Shown here piece by piece: positions 23,029-35,274 of a DNA stretch of 64,000 bases. Under the pieces are notes generated by a model, which had not been told where the DNA came from, did no database searches, and was given only the letters and a program-made list of their open reading frames with translations. The position numbers were made by a program, and so were the translations under genes. The stretch is from Brassica napus (Eukaryota; Streptophyta; Magnoliopsida; Brassicales; Brassicaceae). Numbering within the stretch: the stretch's first letter is position 1; each line of letters opens with the position of its first letter. Where the stretch lies: positions 54,064,439 through 54,128,438 of the forward strand of contig NC_063452.1 of the NCBI RefSeq assembly GCF_020379485.1, read 5' to 3'.

Positions 23029-23166
23029 ATGGACGCAGGAGACCTAGTGGTTGAACACGACTCTATGGACGATCTCAGCAGAAACCGATTCAGACAGACT
23101 CTCCACAATCGCCGAAGCCGAGGGCTAGTCTCTTCCCATTTCAATCCATTCTCGAGAATTTCTGGT
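23029..23166 (+). pseudogene. Possible first exon of an unrecognised gene fragment
   Basis: ATG GAC GCA GGA opens a GC-rich frame (MDAGDLVVEHDSMDDLSRNR at the start) that runs to TGA, with a possible GTTGAA donor just before it. Composition is more gene-like than the surroundings. No continuation was found, and a genuine gene is not claimed. Confidence 0.3.
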
Positions 23167-23466
23167 TGAATTTTACCATCTGCGTTGATTGTTTCCTGTT
23201 TCCTGTTTCCCTTGGCTTCCGTTATCTCGACCAACATTTATTACCTAAAATGTTCTAATTAGATTTTGGGGGTTTCAGTTTCATTTGTTGAATTTGATGA
23301 TTCGGTTCTAATTAGTAACATAGCTTGCTTGAAGTTGATTTGAGTTTTGTTATAGCAGCAATGGAATGGAGATAGCATGACCTGCCTTCAAATCAAATAT
23401 GCAGGTGTGATCTATCTCCCTTCTTATGGGTCATTGCTACTATTCTGATATGTTTTCTCTTGTCTA

Positions 23467-23520
23467 GGTAATGGAAAATCAGTTTTTCAATTTTTTTAAA
23501 AAAAAAGGTAATGGAAAATC
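23467..23520 (+). repeat. Mini A-tailed insertion
   Basis: A 26-bp T-then-A insert (23481-23506) lies between 14-bp direct repeats GGTAATGGAAAATC at 23467-23480 and 23507-23520. Confidence 0.75.
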
Positions 23521-23999
23521 TCAGAACAGAGATTGGTGCTGTAGTGATATAAAGCCACAGGTTGAGAGCTAAAGTATTTCTCTTGCATCAAAGCTCTAAA
23601 CACCTTTACAAGATTAGTTGTGATTGCATTTGAATTATAGTTTAAATAAGCCCAGAAGCTGCAAATAGAAAGAAAAAATAAGAGTGAATAAATGTTCTTA
23701 ACTTGTGACATATTTATCTCTTCCATGACATGTTTATCTCTTCCCAGGTTTGAGACTAACAATGCAAGCCTCAAAGACCCACAACAAGAAAACACAGATA
23801 ATGTTTTTAAACTGCTTAGCTAATTGTGAGCAGATGATGAGAGTATAAGAGAGTAAGCACATGTCGATGCAATCATTGCTGTAATCACAAACTATAATGT
23901 TGGAGAATCTGATGTTCGCTGCCTTCTTGAATCTAGAACTTGTTCATCATTAGTGTATTGACTCTGATTCGCTCCCACTTGGTCCTGCTCAGTTCGCTC

Positions 24000-24354
24000 T
24001 CTATTGCGAGTCTATACTTTGAGCATCTGGTCTTGCTTACTGAGCATCTGATCCAACCAGCTTAACATCTGCTTCAAAATTTTGATTACTGCATCACTAG
24101 CATTTCTAGCTTCTGGTGGAACTTGTGATGATTGTGATGATGTTGATGCACCTGGGAAGTTTTGAGCAGGATCCATTACTAACATAAGCAAACATGAGCA
24201 AAAAGATTTGTAGTTTTAGAAGCACCAAACAGGGCAGAGGATGAGTGTAATTACAGAGAGAAAGGGGCAGCTGCAGAGAGATTAAGGCATCTGCAGGAAG
24301 CTGAGATGATGAGGATGCACCAGTGTCTCCCTGGAAGATTTGAGAAGTCCCCAT
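24000..24354 (-). pseudogene. Two related short exon-like fragments of unknown gene
   Basis: Minus-strand frames starting at 24354 (MGTSQIFQGDTGASSSSQ) and at 24176 (MDPAQNFPGASTSSQSSQVP) are similar to each other. The second continues through QMLSWLDQMLSKQDQML, a helical-looking stretch, to a stop near 24014. They look like a tandem duplication of a Ser/Gln-rich leader. No family was recognised. Confidence 0.35.
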
Positions 24355-24479
24355 TGCTAACAAAATCACAAGGAAAACAATGATAAGTTCTAATTAGTAT
24401 GGTGTAATACAAAAATATAATAAATCGTAGATGACATCTTTATAATATTAATTGTAGATGACATCTTTATAATATTATC

Positions 24480-25658
24480 TGAAAAATCATTTCTTATGAG
24501 TTGTGTTCACACTAATCTAGCAATCCCAATTAATGTGAAGAGTTGTGTTTTTCCATTCTCAAGAGTTGTGAAAAATGTCACAAAAAGTTGCATCCTTATG
24601 TTTGTATCATCTACCTATTTAACTTTTTAAAAGCTGCATATTTTACTATTCGTACAATTTCAATTCTATTTGTTGTAAAATTCTGACGGTTGCCACTTTC
24701 TATTATTGTTATATATACCTATTCATTTCTAACTGTTTTTAAATGTTCCATACATTACCATTGTACCTTTTCAATTCTATTTAAACAATTATGGGTAAAA
24801 ATTTTATAAACAAAAAATATAATTCTCAATGTATCACACATGATCATAAAGCTCACTAAGAGAAATCATCACGAACTCCGACAAAAGTTTCTGAGAATAA
24901 GAGACATCGGAATATTATCTACAATCTAGTGACATTTCTCCGATGAATGAACGTTTTTGTCGGTATCTCCTTGGAAAATATTGACAAAACAGTTTTGGCG
25001 ATATTTTTTCGGTAAAAGTTGTCAGAACAATTCCGATCAATTGATTTTCTCGGTAGATTCTCAGAAACGTTTCTCGCAATCTTCTCAGTATCATATACTT
25101 CTCCGAGAACGTTGGTGTTGTCGGTATATCTGTGTGCGAATAGTTTCCGAGGAGATACCGAAAGTGATCTTCATCACATAAATGTTGGAACTTCCTTAGT
25201 AATTACAACGATGACGTGTTACCGGCAAGAGGTCTGGAAAATTAAACCCAGATTGTCGCTATATTCTCAGAATCTAAATTGTATTAGCCGTTTAAAAATT
25301 TTGAACTCTTAGAAACTATCCGTTAAAATTTTGAAGGGAATACCGATAATCTTGGCTCTCAATAATATCCTTTTATAAAGAACAAGTCAGTTTCTTACCA
25401 CACTCTCACTTCATCTCTTCCCAATATTTTTTTCAATTAAAAGCTCCTTTCTAATCACCCAAAACCGAAGAAGGAACAATGGTTGAGGATGAGTATCTCA
25501 TTTACGCAGCTATATGATCATGTCACGAAAATCACTCCTCCCATTACTCTAACACTCATTATAATCTTACTCTGTATATATATATACACCTGTATAATCT
25601 CTATCGATGAATATACAAGTTTCAGATTTTGGCAAATCTTTAGTCCCTTTATTATCAA
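24480..25658 (+). repeat. Left part of a dispersed repeat, copy 1
   Basis: About 1.1 kb, matching 44465-45585 at roughly 90% by eye. Both copies carry AGAAATCATCACGAACTCCG and TTTTGTCGGTATCTCC-type strings. Copy 2 has CACTACAAGAAATCA where copy 1 has CACTAAGAGAAATCA, resembling the termini of plant CACTA elements. Short open frames inside (for example 24957-25181) are not taken as genes. The repeat is split from its right part by the Helitron at 25659. Confidence 0.75.
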
Positions 25659-26672
25659 CTAGATTAAGATCCACGCCATGCGCGGGGTGAACATTATATA
25701 TATAAATTATTTTATGTATTATATTTTTATATATTATGAAATAATAAATATATACTGAATAATTAAAAATTAGTAACTGTTACATATATAATTAAATTGG
25801 TGCGAACATATAAATCAACTTTATTAATCCAAACAATATTTTTTTCCAATTAGATAGGATACATAATTAAATTTAAATGATATTAACATACATAGTATAC
25901 TTTTAATATTAATGTATTAAATGATGCTTTCTACTCATATGATTTTTTTAATCATTTGAATAATTTATAGCAAAACATTTAAATTACTGATAACAAAATT
26001 TTCATTCTGGAATTAATAATTTTAGTAATTTCTATATTTCAAAAAATTACGTTGTTAATGTTTATTCAAATATTTTATCAAAAAAAATTGTTCAAAGTAA
26101 ATTTTATAACTAAAAATATTATGAATTTTATATGGTATAGAGTTTAATATATATATATATATATCTTAATAATTAATTAGATTAGACTTTTTATTTATAT
26201 GATTTTGTAATCATTTGTATTTTGTCATAACAAAAATCTTAAATCATGGATCACAAAATTTGAATACGAGACTTTTAACAGTTTTAGCAATTTATATTCG
26301 TTTTTAAAAATTCAAAATATAACATATACAGAAAAATCTAAATTTTATTATATGGTTCATGTGATTGTTTAACTTATTTTACTAATTTAAAATTAAATAA
26401 TAGGATAGAAGATACACAAATTTTTATCAAATATTTATTATTCAAAATCATTAATTGTCATATATACTTTAGCCACATTAGGCAATTCCGTAACTTTTAT
26501 TTAAACAAATAATAAAGAACATTAATAATGAATTTATGGTGAGTTTATTAAAAAAAAATTATATATAATTAGATGGACCAACATATATTTCTAATGATTC
26601 TAAAAATTATCTTAGTGATGGCACATGGCTGCAAAAATAAGTTGTAATGTTTCTCAATTAATATATAGGAGA
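25659..26672 (-). mobile_element. Non-autonomous Helitron inserted in the dispersed repeat
   Basis: On the minus strand it starts TCTCCTATATATTAATTGAG (26672 downward) and ends at CTAG (25662-25659), with a GC-rich imperfect hairpin before the end. The related repeat at 45585 shows the unoccupied site: ATTATCAA joined directly to TAAGCGAAAT, against ATTATCAA/TACGTGAAAT around this insert. This is the A-T target of Helitrons, without duplication. The interior is AT-rich and non-coding. Confidence 0.85.
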
Positions 26673-27110
26673 TACGTGAAATATTTCTCATTATATTAGT
26701 TTTCTTTTCTTCTTAGAAAATTGGATTACTGATTGCTCTAAAACAGAGCATGAATAATTAAAGAAACTGTCTCAAAACAGAGAAAACAATCGACAAAAAT
26801 CAGAGAAAAATAAAAATAAACAAACACCAGGAGGAACCCAAACCCAAGATGGCAAATGATATGAAGAAATTGTTTTTTTTAATCTTCATAATTTTTTTCT
26901 TAGAAGAAACTCAGAAATCTCCGATGATTTTCAGATGACATATTCGATCTACTTTCCACGAAATTTCCAGAAACTTGACGGAAACAAATGATGATTTTGC
27001 GATTTTGAATTTCATTGGAAGTTTGGTCTCCGAAACTACCTATAAATTTCCGACAAATGTTAACCATCAACATAACGAGAACATGATCGCTCTGTACCTC
27101 CAAACCATGT
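26673..27110 (+). repeat. Right part of the dispersed repeat, copy 1
   Basis: Matches 35732-35975 and 45586-45915 (shared TACTGATTGCTCTAAAACAG and CAAACACCAGGAGGAACCCA). The purine-rich end includes TTCCACGAAATTTCCAG-type strings. Confidence 0.75.
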
Positions 27111-27155
27111 GATGGCACATGCCTACGAAAATAAGTTGTAATGTTTCTCAATTAA
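27111..27155 (-). repeat. Second copy of a Helitron 5' end, split by the Gypsy element
   Basis: TGATGGCACATG..TTTCTCAATTAA repeats 26620-26662 and resumes after the Gypsy element at 35715 (ATTAATATATAGGGGATA). A stretch of the Helitron end and its flank is therefore present twice in tandem. Confidence 0.7.
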
Positions 27156-27614
27156 TGTTGGACCCAATTTTGGTCAATACATCAATGGGCCGCGATTAGA
27201 GTTATGGGCCGCAAGGAACCGAAGCCCATAACAAGCAATCGAGCTCGAAAAGCAAAAGAGTCGAGGCCCCGGAGATCGCGGAGCAGCTACAGAGATCACG
27301 AAGTCGACTTACTATAAAGAAAGGAGAAGAGACATGAAGAAAGGACACGTTGAAAACCATAGAGAGAGCTACACACTTACATCGACCTTGTTTTCCTCCC
27401 GATCTTAGACTCTTTCTTTACGGATCTCGTTTGTATCACTCGATGTAGTTCAACTCATTGTATTCGATCTTATTCATCAATAAAGTCCATTTTTACCTAC
27501 TGGAAACGGTTTAACATCGTTGTGTTCTAAAGATATCGTTGCTTACATCATTTGTCTTCCCTAGATAAAACCCCAATCACTATCAAATACTTAGTGTAGA
27601 TTTTAGGTTCTAAA
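27156..27614 (+). repeat. 5' LTR of the Gypsy element, 459 bp
   Basis: Ends TTCTAAA just before the primer-binding site. It is 19 bp longer than the 3' LTR because ATGGGCCGC is repeated (GATTAGAGTT between the copies). Confidence 0.9.
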
Positions 27615-27690
27615 TTTTGGCGCCGACTGTGGGGAAGATAACGAAAAACATCTTTGCTAAGCAACCGATCTAAGTTTCCTAAGCGCGACT

Positions 27691-29453
27691 ATGAATCCCA
27701 ACAAAACCACCGGAACCACACCCTCAAGAGTCAACAACATCGATCCTATCGGATCCGACTCGGGGACCGAAGTGACGCCAACTGGGTTAACGGGAGCCAA
27801 TGACGCGACTGGAACAACCCAGACGCAACAAATCCCTCCGATCGCGACTTCAAGTCAAGATCGATCTCTTCCGATCAATCAGACATCGATCCCAGAAAGA
27901 GTCAGAGCTCGAGTCTGGAACCGTCCCGGGGACAGACAATCCGCCGATGACCTGACCCGATCTCAATCAGACCAATTTCGCCGACCCTCTAGCACAAACT
28001 CGAGAAGAAATGACCGAATTTCGAGGAATGCTCTCATCTCTGATCGACGAGATTCGTAACCAAACGGTCGTCAATCAAACCATCACTAACCGACTAGACC
28101 AGGCTGAGAGGGAACTCGCAGAGCATCGAGCTGCAAACATTCGAGAAAGAAATCAAACGCCCCTCGATCCGTTAAGAGCTACGCCGAACCCCCAAAGCAC
28201 CGGTCTGTTCGGTACTCCAGAGAACCCAAGTGCCCGATCCGGACGCTACAAGGGAGAAAACTCATAACGACCCCCGCCGCAAGGCATGACCCACTGAAGC
28301 TTAAGCTACAGTGGATTGGACGAAATCGACACCGGGCTCCAACGCCCACGAAGCACTCCGATCCAATTCCAGAACAGATCAACGGAAAGACTGGGAGAAC
28401 CCAGAACAAGGATCCCACCATTGAACCATTCAATCCCCGAAAATCGAACTCCATCCGCCACGAGGACCTTCCACCAAGCGTGATTCGATAACTCAATAGA
28501 ACAAGCTCGAAGGCATGACCTTCGCGGTCCCGTCAATATTGATCCCCAAAGGGAAGACCTAGTGATCCCGAATGAAACCGGAGCGTTTCAGAATTATATT
28601 GAGAGGAACAATGCCGAGCTCAAAAGGATACATGCGATCGTGCATACGGCAACGAGCTCTGCCTAAGATATCGACATGGTCATCGAGGAAACCAGAAAGA
28701 CTCCATTTACAAACAGAATCGCCAGCGTTAGGCTGCATCACGTCGGGAAACTAAAATTCCCCGAATATGCAGGAAACACAGACCCAAAGGCCCATGTACA
28801 CGCCTTCCGTTTAGCAATATCGAGAGCACACCTCACCGACGACGAAAAAAGAGGCCGGTTACTGTCGCTTCTTCGCCGAGAGCCTCACGGGGGCCGCCCT
28901 CGAATGGTTCGCTGGACTAGTAGAAAACTCGATTGACAATTTCACTCAGTTGGTATCTACGTTCCTCAAAAAGTATTCAGTTTTCATAGAGACAAGAGTT
29001 ACCGAGGCAGATCTTTGGAATCTCAAGCAAGCCCCTTTCGAGCCGTTGAGAGCGTACATACACAAGTTCCGAAAAATCAAGGCCAAGATATCGCATCCGA
29101 ACGAGGTCGTCACCCTAGCAGCATTGAAGAATGGCGTCTGGTTCTCATCCAAATTCAGGGAAGAATTAGTAGTACGAGCACCTATCTCGTTGGATGACGC
29201 CCTACACCTAGCCTCTTACTTCGCCACCCACGAAGAGGAGGTCGCAGCCATAAAGGAACAGTATAGCGCAAACAAGAATAATGCGACTAAAAAGCCTACT
29301 GTTCCTAAGGAGCCGGCGACCAAAGGACAACATTCCTATGCAATAAAAAACTCACCGCAAAGGTATTCGACATACGACCTCAGCAAATATTGTGCCTTCC
29401 ATGACCGCAAAGGCCATTCGACCGAAGAATGTCAAGCCGCGCTTCGCAGTTAG
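27691..29453 (+). pseudogene. Gypsy gag, broken by frameshifts and stops
   Basis: The frame starts at ATG 27691 with a Thr/Pro/Ser-rich N-terminus and continues in pieces: 27691-28059, 28010-28267, then 28676-28936 and 28950-29453. The retrotransposon gag core is clear (LKFPEYAGNTDPKAHVHAFR, then GAALEWF in another frame and FTQLVSTFLKKY). It ends in a zinc-knuckle-like CAFHDRKGHSTEEC. At least three frame changes mean no intact Gag. Confidence 0.85.
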
Positions 29454-30067
29454 AACGAAAATAAGAAAACCACTGAAGAAACCGGAGAGGAAGAGGAAGA
29501 GCTAGTAACTCCAAAATCTAATCGAAAAGCCAAAGTCTCGACAAACAAAAGAGGCAGGAAAACCGAGCAGGAATCACCGAGCTCCCCACCCCCAGCTCCG
29601 AAGAAAAGAGTCGACATGATTTCTTGGGGGCCAAACATCAATGCAACCGACGAAATCAGGAGCCAGACCGAAGGGAAAACACGCTTCGAGATCACGGTAG
29701 CAATCTGCACATTGGAAGACCCTGATAATGCTACTCCTCCTCCCAGCATCGCTAGGTACAACCCAAACATGAAGTCTCCTTGCGTAAAAATCCCCAACTT
29801 CAAGCGAAAGAACAAGATGACCAAAATTCGCGAGCTACTGGAAAAACCGATTGCCCTACAAATTCAGAAAAAGACAGAACGCAGACCCCTAATCGCAATC
29901 TGTCTGAGGGGCAGAGACACTACCGACCAGCACTGACTAAAAGATGAAAATTTCCGGCCCACAACAAAGGCAAAAAATGAATCGACTTCATTTACGGAGG
30001 CTCCAAGTTCTGCAATTCGGTCAACTCAATCAAAGCGTACCAACAGAGAGCTGAAAACAACGTAGGA

Positions 30068-30583
30068 GTGAGAGAGCCCCTATCAGGTCCCGATTATGAA
30101 ATCACCTTCGACGAAAACGAGACCGCAAGTCTCGATAAACCACACGACGACGCTCTCGTGATACAACTCGACGTCGGCGGGTGCGAACTATATCGAGTAA
30201 TGATCGACACCGGAAGTTCGGCTGATGTCCTTTTTTACGACGCGTTCAAAAGAATGGGATTCACCAAAGCACTCCAAAAGCAAGAACGAACACCCCTCAT
30301 CGGGTTCGCAGGAGAAACCACATATTCCCTCGGATCGATCGAACTCGCGGTAACCGCCGGAGAAATTAGGAAAATCGTAGAATTCATCGTGATAGACCGT
30401 CCAGCCCCGTTCAACGCAATTCTTGGGAGGCCTTGGCTATATAGCATGAAGGCAGTTCCTTCAACATATCACCAATGCCTGAAATTTCCAACCCCGAAAG
30501 GAGTCGAGACTATCAGAGGAAGTCAGAAGAGCTCCAGAACATACTACCTTGCAAGCTTCAAAGACATCGAGCAACATCCCTAA
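30068..30583 (+). pseudogene. Gypsy aspartic protease domain
   Basis: An open 171-codon frame with the retropepsin site (MIDTGSSADVLFYDAF) and the downstream ILGRPWL flap-end motif. The frame ends soon after SFKDIEQHP, where reverse transcriptase would normally follow. The next 600 bp hold no polymerase motif. Confidence 0.85.
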
Positions 30584-31199
30584 TGAAGCGGCCAAAACCA
30601 ACAACAAACGTACCCATGTACACGAACCACCGACCAACAGACCCTGTCTCAGGGAAAATAATCGAACTACGTTATGACTTGATCCCTCCACGAGGGTACG
30701 TAGGCAACTCACGACACGAGTCCAGTCACCCTCCAACTACAAAACTCAGAATGAGCACATCGCAACACCCGAAGGACAACGGCACGACAATATTAAACTG
30801 CTTTCTTTTTACAAACCTGTAACGAAACAAAATCCGACATATTAATAAAAATAGCTCTTTGATATCGCAGTTCGAGCATATCAGATTTCCTATATCTACA
30901 AATCGCAAAACTATAACAGTCGACCGAAAACCAATACCCTGCTCAAGTCTTCGGCTGCGGCCAACTCCGCCAAAGAACGCGACGAAACTAGCTAACAAAA
31001 TCTTTTGTTACAACAAAACCATCGATGAAAGTGTCTACAACAAATCAACTCACGGCCCAAAAGATCGGCCTCGCATAAACACAAAAACCAAATAATAACA
31101 GAAAACAAACCGAGACTCACGACCCCCTCTTTATTAAATAATAATAAATAAAGTAACAAGAAACAAAAAAGGGAAAACAGAAACAGAAAAACCCTAAAG

Positions 31200-32446
31200 C
31201 TACTCTTCGATGCCAAATTCGCCATCCTCGAACTGACCACCTAAGCACTTTGTCACATCGTCCGCCGCAGAGGGAACCTTAGCAAAGAAATCCTTTGGTA
31301 GATCCTCTGAAATCTGAGGCAGATCGAGCTTCCCAACGGAGAAATCCGAAACCGCCATCACATCGAGCTCGGACCCGAGCTCGACCTCCTTTGTTCGAAG
31401 TCGCAACAACTCATCCGAAGCCAGAAGATTGTTATTCATGATTTCCTTCAAGAGATCTATATTCGCCATGACCTCCCTAAGACAAGCTTCACAATCAGTT
31501 GCAGCATTTTTCTTCTCACACTTCTCCTTCAGAGATACCAACACATCCAATTAACTATCCGCCAGAGCCTTTTTAGCGTCATAAGTCGCGCGATAAAGGT
31601 CATCAGAGAACTTATTAGCAGAAGATTCAACCTTCGCTTCCAAGAAGGAAATTTTCTCGAGGGCCGATTTCCTCTCGTTACTCACAACTCGCAGACGAGC
31701 TTCGAGCGAAGCAGCCAGATTCCCCAATTTCTCAGCGGCGGCCAGTTGAGCGGCATTGGCACGCTCTCGATCTTGAGCCATCTTCAAACCAAGCTTTAGC
31801 TCTCGAACGACCTTCTTTATCTCGTAAAGCTCATCAGAGCGCGGGACGTCCTGAAGGCGCTATCCAAAGTCGTCGCGAACTTGTTATTAGCCTCCATGGC
31901 CTGAAACATAGCAAATCAGCACAGATAAAACGAACCAAAGATTCAACAAGGATCGAGTGTCAAAAAAAACGACCTTAGCATGAGCCACAACCATCTTCAC
32001 ATAAGCCTCACGTTCCGTCATGTTTCGCAAAGAAGGAAACAGACACCCAACAGTTTTAAATGCCTCACCAAGTGAGCAACACTGTCCGGGTCTTCCGTAA
32101 TAGGGTAATCCTTGGAATGTGAGAACTACCAATGAAACGGTTTAGCAACGGCCGCTTCACCCGAAACACTGAGACGATGGTCCGAACCATTCGTCTTCAC
32201 CTTCTTCAGGGGGCGGTCACGCCCCTCCGAACCTGTTGGGCTACTCGACTTAACACGCGCAACAGATTTTTCACCCTCGAGGTCCTTGGCCTCCTGGGTA
32301 GAAGTCCGCGGAATTCGGGTCTCCTCACGAAGAACTTCTGTGAGCGCTTCGCTCATGTCTCCGGATCGAATGCGTTCCGCATTAGCACTACCAGTTCGAG
32401 TTTGCACCCTATCAGACTCGCGAGGGCTTGACCTTCTCGAAGCCAT
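31200..32446 (-). pseudogene. Antisense module 1 of the Gypsy element
   Basis: Minus-strand pieces at 32126-32446 (Ser/Arg-rich start, MASRRSSPRESDRVQ), 31887-32132, 31551-31787 and 31200-31550 (coiled-coil-like, ending KLDLPQIS). It is paralogous to module 2: compare REVMANIDLLKEI with QEVTANIDLLNEL and the shared LDLPQIS. Frame changes separate the pieces, and introns are possible. Function unknown. Confidence 0.65.
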
Positions 32447-32635
32447 ATTTCTTTGATAAGCAAAAATGAAATTGAAAAAAATACTACGGTGAATCCTAAA
32501 ACAAAACGAAGCTTTATAAGGACCAGGGCTTCGCCGTATCTCAACGACCTAAACAAAGAGAATCTCGAAAGCTAAGGAAACAAAGATATCTCGAAACATT
32601 ATACTTATCCATTAAGAATATCCAAGGCATCATGA

Positions 32636-33755
32636 TCAAAGTTCGCGGAGAACAAAAAAAATATTAAACAAAAAAAATAAAAATTTAATTTGAAACGGTA
32701 TCATCGGGGACAGACGACCCCCCAACTTGATTCCCCGAATCCCAGAGATTTGAGGAAGATCGAGCTCATAGATCGACCAATCTGGCACGGCGGCTGAAGC
32801 GACGAGGTCCTCACAATCCCCTTCAATTTCCTTTAAACGAGCAAGCTCTACATCAACGGCCAGGCCCCCGTCCTTGAGCTCGTTCAGAAGATCGATGTTG
32901 GCGGTCACTTCTTGCAATTGGATCTCGGCAGACACTTCCTTCTTCTTGCTCGTCCACCTATCCTTCAAAGATTCGAGGATCTCCCTGTACCGCTGCTCGA
33001 TGTCACGACGAGCAATGCGAGAAGCACAACGAATGTCCCGATCCCTCTCGACCTCAAGCGCCGCAATTTTCGCTTTCTGAGCAACCACCTAGGTTGTAAG
33101 AGCCTCGTTCTCCTGGTGAATTCTCCTCTAATCCTTAGTCAAAGCCTTGATATTCTAGGCATCCTTCTTCCCTTCTCGCCTGGTGACCTCGAGCTCCTTC
33201 GAAAGCCTCTTGATCTCGGAACCAATGCTCTCGATTTCCTTGTCGTTCCAAGAAGCCACGACGTAGTCTTCCATCACCACAACGTATTCATTGAAAGCTT
33301 CCATCACCTGAGAAGAAATCAGGACAAGCAAATAAGAACCTCGAAGGAAACTTTCAAAGAAAAGAAGGTGGGAAACGAACCTTAGAGCTCGCCACCGCAA
33401 CCTTGGCGTAAGCCTCCTTCTCCGCTGAAGAAGCAAGAGATGGAAGCCACCAGCCTGCATACCTCATGCGACCAGCGAGGGAAATTAGGTCACGTTGGTC
33501 CGCAAACAAAGAACCATCTCCCTCAGGAACAAACCTAGGACGAGATGGCCCGGACAAGGCACCCTTCGACGACCGACGTCGCTTGCGAGTCGCCACAATG
33601 GTCTCGTCCTCTGAGCCAGGGCTCAACGAGATAGGAGATCGTCTCTCTCCCAAAGCGTTCTCATCGTCAGAGTCGTGAATCGAGATCAAGGGAGATTTTC
33701 CAGAAGTCCGGCCCCTCGACGCAGACCCGGAAGCACGGAATGACGACCTCCTCAC
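32636..33755 (-). pseudogene. Antisense module 2 of the Gypsy element
   Basis: Pieces at 33354-33755 (Ser/Arg/Asp-rich, MRRSSFRASGSASRG), 33155-33460 and 32636-33088 (coiled-coil-like, LDLPQIS near its end). It has the same layout as module 1, so the antisense gene has been duplicated within the element and the copies have diverged. It could act as a nucleic-acid or structural cofactor, but nothing in the sequence proves a role. Confidence 0.65.
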
Positions 33756-33799
33756 GAGCTGTCTAGTTAATCTATCCGAAGACTGAACTTGGACGAAAG

Positions 33800-34598
33800 G
33801 AGTCGCTATGACTTCCTGGGAGTGCTCGGCCTCGTCTTCAGAACCTCCAACTGGAGGGGCCTATTGATCCCCTCCGGCATAGCGAAGACAGTTCGAATCC
33901 GAGTTTGGTCGAATGAAGACCAGTTCGACCGACCTCCCCGAAGAATCCCGATCAAACCACGAATCCCGTCTGACATCGAAGAACTTCCGGAAGGAGCTGA
34001 ATCGATCAAAGAAAAATGAAAAGATAAGCCACCCACTTTCCAAAGAGAAAAATCGACACATAGACCAAAGAAAACTAGCCGATATTCTTGGCCCAGCTCC
34101 GAGGAAGCCGAGAGAAGTCGAATTCACCCATAGATGCTCGATCCACCTTAAAAACAAAAAATTGCTCACGCCACTTCTCATCGTGGTAGGGGATGTCCTC
34201 GATGATGTGGCGACCTGGGCGCGGAGACACAAGGAAGGTACCAGGGTTCTGCTGGTTCCGATTCACCAGAACGAGCTGTCGGAACAAGAAAGATCTTCCT
34301 CCCTAGCCCTAACCACGAAGGCGACAAGATACCTAAGAAAATTCGGGAGGATATGAGTAAGCGATAACCCAAGTTCCGCCAGAATCTCAAGTATCGGCTC
34401 CGGGACCGGGAAGATAAGACCACAGGAGTGAAAGAAAGAAAGATAGGCTCCGCAATAACCTTCCCGTACAGTTTCGGGAGTCTCAGTTGCGCCGGCCAAA
34501 TCGAGAACGACGGCGCAATCAACCCCATACGTCTTATAAAGATCCTCGAGATCATCAGCTGTAGTCGTCGGACGAGGGAAACTGAACGATGAAGACAT
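33800..34598 (-). pseudogene. Antisense N-terminal domain (plant transposon-type), frameshifted
   Basis: Starts at MSSSFSFPRPTTTADDLEDL (34598) and continues through LTHILPNFLRYLVAF. It then changes frame into MFRQLVLVNRNQQNPGTFLV and DEKWREQFFVFKVD (34075-34287), and again into 33861-34232. This resembles the N-terminal domain often annotated as a putative plant transposon protein in Brassicaceae repeats. It may be the start of the antisense gene whose C-terminal parts are modules 1 and 2. Confidence 0.6.
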
Positions 34599-34941
34599 CT
34601 CAAGTTCGGTGATCAGAAAATCGAGAGGGCAGAAGAAAAACGAAGGATGCAAAAAAGGATTGAGGTGAAAACGTAAAACCTCACGTATTTATAGCCATCC
34701 TAACGGCTCTATCGGCATCCCCGAGAAAGATAATGATGACCTAGGTTTTGCCCTAGCGGCGGCTGATATAGCCGTTACACCTTTAAAAAAAAGAAGAGAA
34801 AATGAAATTTACGCGCCAAACAACGATTTCCCAAAAACCATCAAACCAAAATCGCATCGGTTATCAAGTGAAAAAACCCGAATTGATAACTAATCGCTTC
34901 TTTATTATTTTCGATCAAATCAAAAGAGACTGGGAGACAAA

Positions 34942-35274
34942 TGTTGGACCCAATTCCGGTCAATACATCAATGGGCCGCAAGGAACCGAAGCCCATAACA
35001 AGCAATCGAGCTCGAAAAACAAAGGAGTCGAGGCCCCAGAGATCGCGGAGCAGGTACGGAGATCACGAAGTCGACTTACTATGAAGAAAGGAGAAGAGAC
35101 ATGAAGAAAGGACACGTTGAAAACCCTAGAGAGAGCTACACACTTACATCGACCTTGTTTTCCTCCCGATCTTAGACTCTTTCTTTACGGATCTCGTTTG
35201 TATCACTCGATGTAGTTCAACTCATTGTATTCGATCTTATTCATCAATGAAGTCCGTTTAGACTGGGAGACAAA
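34942..35274 (+). repeat. 333-bp tandem duplication of polypurine tract plus LTR start
   Basis: The first unit begins TGTTGGACCC at 34942 and stops after AGTCCGTTTA, running into a second GACTGGGAGACAAA and the full 3' LTR at 35275. The two units are nearly identical, so the duplication is younger than the LTR divergence. Confidence 0.88.

Noticed and set aside
24957..25312. Open frames in the dispersed repeat (also 44872-45237) as genes
   Set aside because: The two copies shift and lose frames relative to each other, and the DNA consists of TCGG/CCGA-rich transposon sequence.
30590..31199. Start of a reverse transcriptase after the protease
   Set aside because: Short frames here lack all polymerase motifs.
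32132..32431. Plus-strand frames in the Gypsy 3' half (also 33789-34356) as pol
   Set aside because: No reverse transcriptase, RNase H or integrase motif; the minus strand reads better and shows paralogy between modules.
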